DNA of 64,000 bases from Lepeophtheirus salmonis (lineage: Eukaryota; Arthropoda; Copepoda; Siphonostomatoida; Caligidae): assembly GCF_016086655.4 (NCBI RefSeq), contig NC_052135.2, positions 53,059,671-53,123,670 on the forward strand. The letters are read 5' to 3'. This document shows, one piece after another, positions 24,508 through 36,254 of this stretch (position 1 is its first letter; every line of letters starts with the position of its first letter). The position numbers and the translations under genes were made by a program. Under the pieces are notes generated by a model that made no database searches, was not told where the DNA came from, and worked only from the letters and a program-made list of their open reading frames with translations.

Positions 24508-26285
24508 AATACATACACGATGCTAGAAGTACAAAGTGATTTCAGATAAAGTCTACTCGTTGACCATAGATAGCTTTAAGAAGTATGAGAGGGGGAATGA
24601 AAACACTATGGGCAAACATTTATTTAACTACACATTGAATACTTTAGATTACGAGGGGAAAAATTCAGGGGATAATTAATTGAATTCTATTTATGTCCTT
24701 GGATTAATTGTCACAAAAATAATTAATATTTGTAGATACATAGTACAAATAGTCATAGAAAATAGTTGTTTTGTAAATTAGGTAAGAAAGAAGAGTTCTT
24801 CTAATCAGAAGAAAATAATGTCGTTCTAGGTAGGAAATATCATCATGGATCGTGTTCAGTGATTGACAACAATTATATTATTCAAGCCGTGATATTTACA
24901 ACAATCATAATACTTGGCAATATTTCATAATTTGATGGATGCAAAAAAGAAGAAAAAAAGACAGATATCCAAGGAAATTCATAAATAATATCCTTCAAGT
25001 TATAATAACTTTGGATTACATACATAGAATTGAATTATGGATGGATGAAATAAAATGAATGAATATATACTCTCTACACAGGTGCAAAAGTTGAAAAGAG
25101 TTAATTCAACAAGTGGATCATGATGAAAATAAGACCAAGAGCTTTTAGAGAATGATCTAAATTAAAATGATTCTATCATTTCTTTAATGTTAATGCTACT
25201 CTACCAATGGAGTGTTCTTACATCTTTCTTAGCACACAAATTAAAGTAATTGCACATATTTTCTGATTAACTAAGACGGCTGATAGAGAATGATTCACCA
25301 TCACGTCATGACCAAAATTCCAAGAAGAAACAGACTTATTCATTACATATTTATAACAAGGGATTATGCTGATTCTGAAGCACGTGAAGTAGGCATTATT
25401 AGAGGACATAATAAATGTAAAAACCCTCGTAATACACAACCAGGATATTTTAATTATCGCTCACAACAAAATGTTCAAGAAGATGGGAGTACAAAAATGG
25501 GCTTATAGATATTATAACGAATTTCCGTTAGAGAATATATAAAGAAAAAAGAGGGATTTCTCTACGAATGAGATTTGAATCAAGAAACGTTGGAATTTAC
25601 ATAATTAATATTTATAGAGTTTATGACATATTTAAGAGTAGAAACTAGAGGCTTGCAATGAATGATCGAGACTCTCTTCCGTTTGGAAGGTACGGAGGAT
25701 AGTAATAAAATGATGACCTACTGTATTTATTGTCGTTGATTTTGCCACGGCTGTATCCGTTATGAAGCCTTTCGAGATGGAGGATCGTAGAATTATAACA
25801 TAAGACACAAATGGAAATCAATTAAGGGAGCAATGTAAAAACCTACGACACTTTTACGAGGAGTTAGTTATTTAAAAAATCAAGGTAGGAATTTGAGTTG
25901 AAATTTAAAATATTCGTTAAAAAAACGGTTTTAAAGAGACGCTAAGAAAAAACCTTAAAGTGGGGTGAGCCTTTTTTGTGTATATATTTTTTTTTAAGAT
26001 CCCCTTCTTTAGAGAAATAATAAACAGGTAAAGGTGAAGAAGACAGGAATATATTATATATGTTAGTAGTATTGTGTGTGTATATAGTAAGGCGTGTGCG
26101 ACTAAAAAAAAAAGTCCATCTCATAAAAATACATATAATAATAAAAATGTCCCCCCCACCCAAAAAAAATGGTTGGAGGCTTCTCAAAAAAAAAAAAAAA
26201 AAAAAAAAAAAGGAGAAGATCCTTAGAAATGAAGAAAATGATAATAATAATACTAACAAACACACACACAACACGTCGTTATTTG
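24508..26285. other. No gene recognised
   Basis: AT-rich with a few open frames of 70-75 codons near 25218-25508 on both strands and no known domain. 26187-26210 is a run of about 24 A, which creates the artificial open frames at 25942-26404. Confidence 0.45.
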
Positions 26286-26525
26286 TGTATTGTATCACGC
26301 AACCTTTTCTCCGAAAAGTCCCAAAATTAGTTGATAGTTGGCCAATAACTCTCCCCATCTACGGACCTAATGTTGAGAATTCTTCACAGTTTAAAAGGAG
26401 CTAGTTCTAATTTATCTCATCCACGTTCAGAACACGAATTAGGGGGGAAAAAACAGCAAAACCGACAGCTGACACTAAAATACACTGGATATTTGTGTGT
26501 ATAGGAGAAAACGCCGTGACAATTC
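26286..26525 (+). repeat. Family E dispersed repeat
   Basis: Carries, in order, TGTATCACGCAACCTTTTCT, CACAGTTTAAAAGGAGCTAG, a CACGTTCAGAACACGAATTA block, ACCGACAGCTGACAC, AATACACTGGATATTTGTGT and AGAAAACGCCGTGAC. All blocks recur at 63195-63415. Confidence 0.7.
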
Positions 26526-27084
26526 GAGGAACGATGATACAAAATGTACGGAACTGACTCGAGCATGTGTGAGTCTTTTATTAGGAAAGATTCTAAATTA
26601 TATTATATTAAGATTTTTCTCTATCTTTTGTGGGATTCAAGAGATATATAATAATAATATTGTACGTGCATGTTTGGTTGAATTTAAAAGAGTCGGAATG
26701 GAGCTCGAGACTCTCCAGAGTGGATGGATTGGGGATTTATAGGGGGGAGATAGGAATGTGAGTATTCAAGTCAAAAACGAGTGTAGAGGATAGAAAGAAA
26801 GAGAGAAAGAAAGGCACGCTAGGAATTTAAAGATGGCGGAAATCTTACCCTAAAGGAAAACAACAACGGAAGCAATCCAGGATCCCCTCTTTGGAATAAA
26901 TAACGAAACCACGAAGAGAGAGATGCAAAAGTACACACGATATGACTAAGGAATGAGAATGGTATGCCAGGAATGGCACAAAGGAATCTCGCTTATGCGG
27001 CAAAGGACGGTCCGGGTCGGAGAGGAACGCAAGCGCCACTAGCTACCTCTTCTTCTTCTTCTTTTTCTCCTCCACTCATTACAC

Positions 27085-27113
27085 TGCGCACATCGCACAC
27101 CCTCACTGCACGC
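27085..27113 (+). promoter_or_regulatory. Pair of metal-response-element matches before the zinc transporter
   Basis: TGCGCAC at 27085-27091 and TGCACGC at 27107-27113 both fit the MTF-1 core TGCRCNC. They are on the same strand, 22 bp apart start to start, about 555-575 bp before the ATG, in a locally GC-richer stretch. Vertebrate ZnT1 promoters are known MTF-1 targets with paired sites. A third match, reverse orientation, lies at 28969-28975 in intron 1. Confidence 0.45.
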
Positions 27114-27439
27114 TTTCAACGCGTATTCCATCCCTACGCAATACACACATACTACTCCTACTGCCCTCTATATCACTCCATTCATCCTTATCCACGACGA
27201 AAACTCGGATTATGGACTTGTGAGGCATCAAACATCAAAGCATTATCATCTGGACTCTTTATTACAAATTTCCTTTTAGAACTCGAGTGAGTAAATCCAA
27301 GTTTGTCTATATGACGATTACCAAGAGAACAAGTAGCGACCTCTAGTAAATATCTCTTAGAAGTATTCCAACTATTTGACGTCGCACATACTTGGAATGT
27401 CTCAAATGCTTTTCTATTCTTTTCTTCTTTTTTCATGTG

Positions 27440-27535
27440 AAGCTGAAGAGGAAAATGAAAGAAAAAAAAAAAAAGAAGAAGAAGAGAAAGGAGAGAAAAG
27501 AGGAGGAGAGAGAGAGAGAGAGGGGAAAAAGAGTG
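27440..27535 (+). repeat. Purine tract (GA-rich) in the zinc transporter leader region
   Basis: About 95 bases almost entirely A and G, with a (GAAGAA) part and a (GA)n run near 27507-27522. It lies between the metal-element pair and the CRE, so it is probably in the proximal promoter or 5' leader. Short reading frames across it are composition artefacts. Confidence 0.75.
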
Positions 27536-27587
27536 CGTAAATAGCTCGTAAACTAATGCTGTTTAGTATTATCATTTATCCTCTCCA

Positions 27588-27595
27588 TGACGTCA
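27588..27595. promoter_or_regulatory. CRE palindrome upstream of the zinc transporter
   Basis: TGACGTCA, a perfect CREB/ATF-type palindrome 68 bp before the zinc transporter ATG. It lies in the likely 5' leader or core promoter. The same 8-mer occurs inside several repeats of this window, so function is only a possibility. Confidence 0.4.
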
Positions 27596-27662
27596 TACTT
27601 TCTGGAATAAACTATTGCAGGAACCTGTCCGTCTTTTTCACTCATTTTACATTTAAGTGAGA

Positions 27663-30600
27663 ATGGGTCGTTATACGGGGAAAAAATGTCGTCTCCTCAC
27701 CATGTTTGGACTTACCTTTACCTTCTTCCTAGTGGAGATCGTGGTGGGATATGTGACGAACTCCATGGCTCTCGTAGCCGACTCCTTTCACATGTTATCG
27801 GACATTGCAGCGCTGATTATTGCTTTCCTCTCGGTGCGGATGGCTCCGAAGTCGTGGGATAAGAACACATATGGATGGGCTAGAGCTGAAGTCCTGGGAG
27901 CGCTCATCAATGCTGTATTTCTAGTGGCTCTCTGCTTCTCCATCACAATCGAATCATTTAAGCGCTTCTATGAGCCAGAAGACATCCATAGTCCTGGTAA
28001 TTTAGAATTTCGGCCCTAAGTCATATATTCTCGTTCTATCCTCCAATTGGAGACAGACGAAGCGGAAAGAAGAAATGCGACTCTCGCAACCTCTCACTCA
28101 GTCGCTAAAAGACGCCAATTCTATATTGCATTGGGGGTCTAAGATTGACGGATTTGTACGCTATCCTTGTATATGTTGTGTAGAAATTGCTATATCTGTA
28201 CAAGTTGCAATTTCTTCGCCTTAAAATCCATTATAAAATTACAACATTGGGACTTCTAATTAGCAAAAATATAAAGTGATTAGTATCACTTCATATTGAT
28301 CTATTGAAATTGCATGGTTATTCTGATTTATGACCAATATAACTGTGGACATTTTAACTTTTTAATGTGAACCAGATTACTTATATTTTAGTCATTTGTA
28401 TTAAAATAGCCTAAATATATAGGATTAATATATCCATCATCCATGGAATATTCACTTATTCCATTATATTTTTCCTAAGAACTGTAAATCCTTCATTTAA
28501 AATTATTCATCTCATGTTTTGGTTCCAACTTGTACACAACATATACAAAGTCTACATGATGAGTACAAGCCATTGAGAAGCGTTCTATTCCACCTCCTCC
28601 CTCAGTTCACTGATCGAAATAGATTCCATCTCCACCTTGATACTCTATAAGAGACGATGTCACAGATTTCTTCACATAATGAGACCTCCCATCTATTTTA
28701 AAGATCCTCCAAAGTGTTAATTATCCTAATAATTCGAGTTGAGATCCCTTTCCTTCCACTCCAACAATATATAATTTCCTTATTAAAAGGTTGTGGGATT
28801 GAATTTCAAACTTCCGTTTAGTCTGTCTCTAATTTCCAGATAGAAATAGAAAATATGACGTACGGGTATAATGATAAACCATAGGCAAGAGTATTGTATT
28901 ATTGGCTTCATTTCCTTTTCTTTGAACTCCAAGGAGTCGATTGATACACTGACATTGTCGTCTAATGCGCGTGCATTTTATACATAAAGCCCTCTTAGTA
29001 ACACTCGATACAATTTCTATCTCTCATCATGAGTAACTTCTAACTTAATAAGAGTTCTCCTGCCGTGTGTCCAAATTTGCATTTTAAAGATGTTTTGACC
29101 TCCCTAAAGATTCATACATTATGCATATTATTGTTGTTATTTGATGTATAATTAATCTCCCTTATTTTTTGTTTAAGGCTGTTTTTCGTAATTACATTTC
29201 TAAAATATAGATCTAACATTCAAGTTCATATCAAAAAGGTGAATAATTCTATTTTGAACTCTTGAATAATGACATAACCTTATTTTTAGTCAAATATAAA
29301 ATAGCAGATATTTAATACAAAAAAATTGTGTAACAGTGCAAATATATCTTATTTGTACTGGTTTAACAAATAAATTACTTGAAATTCATCAGTTTTGTAT
29401 TGAATGATATATGTAATTTATTATTACATCTCTGATTCCCATATCTGAGGAATCTTAATTATAACATTAATTGCAGAATTGTTTTTTTCAAAAATTTGGT
29501 CCATTATCTTCTAGAACTTTGTATTATATTTCTTCCAAACTTTTGTACCAAAGTTCAATATTCCATGGATTAATCATGTGACGAGAGATAAAAAAATGTT
29601 TATTCTATAAACAAGATAACCTCTAAATAAATATGATATGATATAATTTCTACGTTATACAATATAAATTCATTTAAAAATGAAAACAAATTAGCTGAAA
29701 TATTGCTATTTTATTCAAATATTAATTTAATTATAACCAAATAATGTTGACATGTACTATTATTTTTTTAAGTTTTGATCCTCTTCGTTGGCACTATGGG
29801 TTTAATAGTGAATCTTTTTGGTCTGTGTTTATTTCATGAGCATGGAAGTGGTCACAGTCATGGAGGCCATAGTCATGGAAGTCATAGTCATCTCAAAAAT
29901 AACACGGATGATTCTTATTTAAATGATGGAAAAAATAAAAAGTTAGGTTTTTCCTGGTTCTTATTTATATTTAATTTTTTTTTTTTTTCAACACAACTAG
30001 AGACACAAAGCTTGACGGTTCAGCACAAATGAATATGAGGGGTGTATTTTTACATGTTTTAGCGGACGCCTTGGGATCGGTTGTTGTTATTGTTTCTGCA
30101 TTGATTATGTGGTTGACTGGTAATAAATTAGGATTTATTTAGTTGTCTGGAATTCGATTTTTCTATCATTATTTTTTCTATTCTTTAAAATATAGAATGG
30201 GAGTACAAACTCTATGTTGATCCTGGATTAAGTTTACTTCTTGTGATATTAATGATGCACTCTGTTTGGCCGTTACTTATAGAGTCCGCCATGATTTTGC
30301 TTCAAACGGTACCTACTCACTTGGATATTGAGAATCTGAGAAGTAAGTTATTGAATGAAGTAGAAGGGATTTTGGAGATTCATGATTTCCATATATGGCA
30401 ATTGGCTGGTAACAGAATCATTGCATCAGCTCATATTAGATGTTTAAATCTATCAGAGTATATGAAAGTAGCTGAGAAGGTGAAAGAGTTCTTTCACCAT
30501 GAAGGCATTCACTCTACTACAATTCAGCCAGAATTTGTGGATACAATCGATAATTCTATAGATTGTGCTCTAAGCTGCCCTACAGATACAAGTTGTGAAA

Positions 30601-30854
30601 AATCAAAGTGCTGCCTACCACCTAAAGAAGATGCAGATAAGAGACTGATAAAAACCATTTCATTGGAGGATATACCTTCAGTTGTTACAGTTGGACCTGA
30701 GTCTACTGTTTCCAGACCTAATGATAATCAGGAACATTCTCAAATAACGAGTGCTGTTGCAGAAGATGATTTGATAAGTGAAAGTACTCCCTTGGATCCC
30801 TCATCTTCTAACTCTCAAGTTATTAAAATTGTTTCAAACCCGTCTAATGTGTAA
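27663..30854 (+). CDS. SLC30A1: Zinc transporter of the SLC30A1 (ZnT1) type, four exons, complete
   Basis: Cation-diffusion-facilitator zinc exporter, expected in the plasma membrane, moving cytosolic Zn2+ out by proton exchange (family knowledge). Exons: 27663-27996, 29773-29941, 30001-30119 and 30196-30854, giving 1281 nt or 426 residues (human ZnT1 is 507). Six membrane segments lie near residues 11-31, 34-56, 77-97, 113-133, 183-203 and 218-236. Metal-site motifs are His43/Asp47 (SFHMLSD) in segment 2 and His186/Asp190 (HVLAD) in segment 5. The loop at residues 133-151 has alternating His, the zinc-sensing loop. The cytosolic tail has the VHDFHIWQLAG-like block and a Cys cluster (CEKSKCC). 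The ATG at 27663 is chosen because it opens the conserved MGRY start and an in-frame TAA lies three codons upstream. The intron 2 boundary has two possible solutions (see findings). Intron 1 (1776 bp) holds a short inverted-repeat element. Confidence 0.95.
28167..28548. mobile_element. Short inverted-repeat element (family I) in zinc transporter intron 1
   Basis: Perfect 16-bp terminal inverted repeat: TTGTATATGTTGTGTA at 28167-28182 and its complement at 28533-28548, enclosing an AT-rich, non-coding 382 bp. A diverged second copy lies at about 32785-33200 with similar interior blocks. The size and lack of coding fit a MITE. Confidence 0.7.
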
Positions 30855-31990
30855 ATGTTAGTTAAATATTATTAATATTGGGTTTTCTTTTTTACTACAT
30901 GATTTTATACTAAAGTATTCGCGTACAATAGTTTAAGGTCACTTATGAATTTGACATTTATATTGATTATTCGGCTACTATATATATTTACATAAAATCC
31001 TTTGCATTTAATTAACTTTTTTATTCAAGTGACGATCGTTCATCTATCTTTTGTAATTTACAAATTATATAGTATTCAATGTTGATTTTTAAGGAACTGA
31101 GGCGGGGATGGTAATATTTATGTACATATATTTAATACTTCTTTCTTTTAACGAACATTGAATTGAGATTTTTTTAAATTGAAATCGTACAACCAAAGAT
31201 AAAACTCTTCTCGCCTCCCAATCAATTGGCATTTCTTATAGAGTTCAAATCATTTTTTTATTTTTATTTGTTGATATTTACTTTAAATCATTTTACATTT
31301 TGAAAATTATTTCAATAGTTATTCTCTAATGTATGCATTTGCAAATAATATCCAGTGACCATTATTCTTTGGCGGTACTTAAACTAACATAATAATATCC
31401 TCAGTCTTATTAAAATATATATGCCTAGTAACTTATTTAAATACAATCAACGTTTACCTATTGTGAATAAAATGAGTTATTATTTAATAAAATTAAATAA
31501 ATGATTCTTTTGCGAACATGAATTTCAGTGGTTGAAGTATTTTATAGTATTGATAGTGTTCTTTAATTGTTTCGTTATTAATTTTGGACAATAATATTTA
31601 TCTAACACTAAGTTCAATTTATGCATTGGACTTATTATTAATATGAATTCAATTGCAAGGGCAAATGTTAGAGTTATCCTTTGGAAATTTCTGCTTCTTC
31701 TTGACACAAATTCTTAAAATGTCTTCTATTGATTTATTTAAAGCGATAATCAAGGTATTAATTAATTTATCCCTCATATTATGTGCAGAATCAAATTAAA
31801 TCGTCATAGTTGGAAGATTTAGAGAAAAAGGAGTGTAAAAATATTATTTTCCGTATCTGTAATTTAATCCTGTAATTCATGAATGAATTAATAAGGGCCA
31901 CATCCTGCATTTATTGAATATTGTACTTCATGTTGTAGGAGTTCGCTTGGAAATTGCAATGATCAAAAGCCTGACATAACAATTTTTTAA
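30855..31990. other. 3' flank of the zinc transporter, no further gene recognised
   Basis: AT-rich. An AATAAA at about 31466 and overlapping ones to 31495 could serve as polyadenylation signals, giving a leader-to-poly(A) 3' untranslated region of roughly 600 bases. This is a guess from the hexamer alone. Confidence 0.35.
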
Positions 31991-32019
31991 AAGGAATTTT
32001 GTAAATATGATATATAACT

Positions 32020-32305
32020 AGTGTTGTGTGGGCTGGAGGGGCTGTTGACCCCTGCAAATTAAGCAATTTTTGCTTTTTACTATAAATTTGTTTGATCAGG
32101 AGGAAAAAATATAACACAAAAATAGGCGTAATATTTTTTTGAAAGATTTCTTTTCTTTAAAAAATGGTCATACGGACAAATTATGCAGCAGAGCAAAAAA
32201 TTTAATATTTGAAATTTTATTTTTTATGAATAGCTGTGGATTTTTGAAAAAAAAAATATAAAAAAAAAAAAAATATATATTATCCTGCAGACGTCCCTGA
32301 TCGGT
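32020..32305. mobile_element. Family A element
   Basis: Starts TGGGCTGGAGGGGCTGTTGA with a GCAAATTAAGCAATTTTTGC block, contains GAATAGCTGTGGATTTTTGA, and ends ATCCTGCAGACGTCCCTGA. The right end is better preserved than the left. Confidence 0.65.
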
Positions 32306-32465
32306 CATTATATAGGACTGGAGTCATGTCCAATCCTGTTCAGTTCTGCATATCAGTCCTAAAAACTTATTAAGTTCGGTCCTTGATGACATCACTCAAC
32401 TTTTTTTTTATCAGTTCTAGTACTCATAGTCCGAAGAATCGAACTCCCATAACAAAAGTGAAGAA
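32305..32465. mobile_element. Family B MITE fragment
   Basis: Contains GTCATGTCCAATCCTGTTCA, CATATCAGTCCTAAAAACTT, AGTTCGGTCCTTGATGACAT and CTCATAGTCCGAAG. It abuts the family A copy directly and lacks a clear right end. Confidence 0.6.
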
Positions 32466-32784
32466 CCATCTTAACCTTATTTAAAAAGAAATGATTGATT
32501 AAAGATATATGCTATTTAAAATCACACAATATACATTTTCTTATCAGTTGATACAGATAAACGTATATGTCTGGGCCGACCTAAAGTCCAAAAGTTTCTC
32601 TTATAAAAATAATTATTATTTACTTGGCTTGAAGGTCTATTAATACTCGGGCTGTTGCATAATGACTGTCAGACCTTTCGTAGTGATGTGAAAACATTGA
32701 TCGACAACATACTTACGTGGGGACCAGGGGCTTAGCTACCCCCTTTTTCGGGGGCTCAAGCTTCCCCAAAATTTTTATCATGTA

Positions 32785-33200
32785 TATATATGTTGTACAC
32801 TAGTTAAAATGTATGTACAAGTTCCAACTTATATAAGAAAATTGTACAAGTTTCTATTTCTTCGTCTTAAAATGCATTACATTGATACTATCATTTCATT
32901 TCGATCTATTAAAATTACACGGTAACTATGTATTTATGTGTAATATAATTGTGGATATATGAAGTTTATAATCTGCCCCAGAATAATTATATTTAGTATT
33001 TTCATTAAAATAGTAATTAATGCATCTATCTTCCACGGAACATTCAATTACTGCATTATCCTCATCCCAAGTACTGTAAATCCTTTATTTAAAATTCTTC
33101 ATCACATTTTTTGGTTTCTCAGTGGAATTTATATAAGTTGGTTTTACAAAATTGCAACTTGTTCAAAATCTCAATTTGTACGCACCATATATATAATAAA
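32785..33200. mobile_element. Diverged second copy of family I element
   Basis: Interior blocks match 28167-28548 in the same order, including the CTTCGYCTTAAAATSCATTA block, the GATCTATTRAAATT block and the ACTGTAAATCCTTYATTT block. The ends (ATATATGTTGTACAC and GCACCATATATATA) are recognisable but degraded. Confidence 0.6.
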
Positions 33201-33689
33201 CCAACTTATATGAGTAATTTTATTACGATGTTAATAATTTTTTGGGCCAAGCACCCCAAATGATGAAAGATAGCAACTTGCCTTGATAATAGGATTATAA
33301 AAAGCTACATTTTGCATGGAAAATATCTAACTCCATGCTATGTATATCCTCAAGCTAACAGGGACGTTTCATTACTTTGTTTTGAAGTTTTTTGGATTGT
33401 AATCCTAAGTATTTATTAACGTGCAACTTTTGTTGTTGTTGTTGGCAACCCGAAAAGTGTTTTTTTTTTGTTTTCTTAAGCTATTATCTTTATTCTTTCA
33501 GTCTTGAGGAGTGAACATTTAAGTCTAAACTGGCAAAAACGATGGAGGCTAGTAACACCCTAGTTGACTGACATCAATATAAAAACTATAATCCAGCTCC
33601 TTGCTCGATTATTTATACGTTTGGATTTTTTTTAAAGTAGAAAAGATTAATAAGATCACTGATATCTTGCAGGTTATCAACATACATTC

Positions 33690-34500
33690 TGTCAAAAAAG
33701 TACCGGGAATTTTTAATTTAATTGGCCCCGGTCAAGGGATTTAAAAATATTTTTTCCCTTGGCTGGTAGCGCTGTCTTTCATTATTTTGCCAAGTTTAAG
33801 CGCTATCTGTAGACCAGTTTGCTTTTAACAGCTGGATAAGTTAGTCTACCTCACTCGTTCTCCACAATTTTTACACTGAACGAAATTATTGAATAACGAT
33901 TTTGACTTAAATTTTGTACTGCGAACGAAATTTCATGTGATGACGCATTGAAAATGTTAGGAAGAGCTTTAAGTGAATCATTTCTATCAAAAATCCGTGC
34001 ATATGAGTGGAACAAAGCGTTGAAGGAGGGCCGTGAGTAGTGGAGGTGATGCTAATTTTTTCTTTGATATCTGCGGTCTGGTGCATCATGAATTTGTTCC
34101 AAAGGGACAGACTGTCAATAAGGAGTACTATTTGGGCGTAATAAGGCGTTTCCATGAGAAAGTCTGTCAAAGACGGAAAAACAGAATTATGGAAAAACAA
34201 CTCGTGGATTTTACACGACGATAACGCGCCATCGCACAGAACCACGATTGTGAGTGAATTCATAGCCAAAGACGCAATAAATACCATCGATCACCCACCA
34301 TATTCACCTGATTTAGCTCCATGTAACTTTTTTTTGTTTCCCAAACTTAAATTGCCACTCTGTGTTTTGAGTCTCCTGAATCCATAAAACAAAATTCGTG
34401 GAAGGAGTTAAAGGCCATTCCAAAAAGTGGCTATAAAGAATGTTTGCAATATAATTCAACATATTTAGGAAAGTATGTTCACTACTCAGTAATTAAATAA
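33690..34500 (+). pseudogene. Mariner (DD34D-type) transposase pseudogene
   Basis: The 5' flank has GTCAAAAAAGTACCGGGAAT, a mariner-like terminus. Coding parts appear in order but in different frames: FFDICGLVHHEFVPKGQTVN and YYLGVIRRFHEKV (34065-34170), then SWILHDDNAPSHRT (second catalytic Asp) and HPPYSPDLAPCNFFLFPKLK (34200-34350, third catalytic Asp region), then WKELKAIPKSGYKECL near 34400. The helix-turn-helix half is missing and there are at least two frameshifts, so it is dead. Confidence 0.85.
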
Positions 34501-34639
34501 TAATGACAACTTCTAAGGAAAAGAAAATCAATTCTTCTGACTACCAATTCCAAAAAAATAGGCCAGACCTAAAAAATACACCGGATTTTCATCACTCTTA
34601 TGGTACTCCTGAATCAAGAACTTTATTAATATTAGCTTC

Positions 34640-34870
34640 ATGTTATAGGATTTTGGGAGGATAAAATGAATTACTGGTATCCTATCTTCTACATTTAGAA
34701 TAGCATTAGTGCAGTGAAAATATTGTAATTGTATTTAAATTCATATTTATTTATTTTATTATCCATTTTTAATTTACACCAAAGATAGGTGATAATGCTT
34801 ACTTCATAACGAGAAGTTAACACCACGACGGCCTATAAAATAATAATAAATAAAAAAGTGCACACAAAAA
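34640..34870 (+). repeat. Family D dispersed repeat, copy 2
   Basis: Matches 9828-10085 and 53950-54215 block for block, including TCTACATTTAGAATAGCATT, AGTGCAGTGAAAATATTGTA and AATGCTTACTTCATAACGAG. It lies just after the mariner pseudogene. Confidence 0.65.
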
Positions 34871-36250
34871 AACTAGTTTTTTTGTTTTTTTAGGAGTAGA
34901 ATTGGGGATCGACATCGTAGTAATTCCTTGTTTATATCCTTTTCTCCTTCCTCCCTTGTCACAACTGATTGTACCTGATCTAACGAAGCGTCATGGGCAT
35001 TATTCATTCTCTCCTCAAAAAAATTATTCAAATTATCAGGGTTACCAAGTTGATTTAAGGTTTCTTTTTTTAACATGCCCATTCTACACTGGAGTTTCAT
35101 CACTGACCATAAGTCTCGCTACTGCATTCTCCGATACGTTCTTTTTTTCCTTACGAAGATATCAACCCTAAGTATAACTACGTCTCATTTAATATTTGTA
35201 TATCTGTTTTCCTACTGTTGATGAAAAAAGTGTCTTATTATGACGCAAAGCCATTCTGGATTTGAAAAAATTACATTAGTTACGAATTAATATACTCATA
35301 GCTTCGCGTCATGCCATACTGCTTTTATGCTATTTAGATGCACCTTACTTCATCATATGATAATATAGTATGTACACAGTACACAGAGGGTTTTTTTCCT
35401 CTTCAATTTCTTTAATGTTTTTGTTTTAAATTCTGGTTCATTGTTGGAAATCAAAATTTGAATTTACATTTCTTAGTCTTATACAACTATTGTGTTGTAA
35501 TTATTGAATAGGTTAACCGAGCAATGAAGTGGTAAGCCAATAAAACAAGTATGAAATTGTAATTATAATTTTTTTTAAACGAAGTAATATTGATTGAACC
35601 CATTACCTGTGAAGAGTGAGTTAGACTATTGCATTCAATATGAATAGTAGTTAAATCGTCTTGGATAGTCATTGTTTAATTTAAATTTGATATATTAAAT
35701 GTACTTACATTTACGTATTAATAAATAGACAGGGGTCAAATTACATTCCTGTTATGCTAACTGGTAGCACTTTGGCCTAGTTAAAAAAAAGGAGACCGAA
35801 AATCAACATGGTTAGCCTGACAATTTGAATAATGCTGTTGGGTGAAAGCAGCATAACTATTCTTATTAGATCAGCTACAAGCAGCTGTGGGGAGCTTAAA
35901 GGGGGATTGAAATTAGCAAGGGCATAAACAGAAATTACGACGATATAGATCCTCAAATCTACTCTGAGTCGAACAAGGACATACAATTATAACTATATAA
36001 CAAATCCTTAGTGCTATAAATTAATCAGATCTTGTATGTAGTAGAAAAGGAAGTTCACTCCTCACACTAACTCAAAAAAAGAAAAACAAAACGGGCTAGC
36101 AAAAAATACAACAGATTAGTGTCAATGTACGAAAGTTAAAAAAATAGGAAATTTGAAGATCGCACACTTTTTGTAATTTTAACCTGAAAATATTTTTTTT
36201 TACCAAAGTGTCAGCATTATTCTTGTAGAGAGAACAATAAGTATAAAATA
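34871..36250. other. No gene recognised
   Basis: Short open frames on both strands near 34873-35171 show no domain. A GAGTAGAATT.GGGATCGACA block at 34893 recurs at 37364. ATGACGCAAAG at 35240 and CTTCGCGTCAT at 35301 are short inverted words that may mark a small element. Confidence 0.4.
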
Positions 36251-36254
36251 ATTA

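Noticed and set aside
25942..26404. Long overlapping open frames on both strands (114-138 codons)
   Set aside because: They run across a poly(A) tract and A-rich DNA, giving Lys or Phe homopolymers, and overlap a dispersed repeat.
26964..27436. Open frames on both strands (108 and 82 codons) before the zinc transporter
   Set aside because: Composition is GC-richer promoter or leader DNA; no domain, no splice framework, and the two frames overlap on opposite strands.
27657..27662. GTG start two codons before the zinc transporter ATG
   Set aside because: The conserved protein begins at the ATG at 27663; eukaryotic initiation at GTG here has no support, and TAA precedes it.
34873..35171. Overlapping open frames of 76 and 89 codons
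   Set aside because: No recognised domain on either strand and adjacent to repeat DNA.
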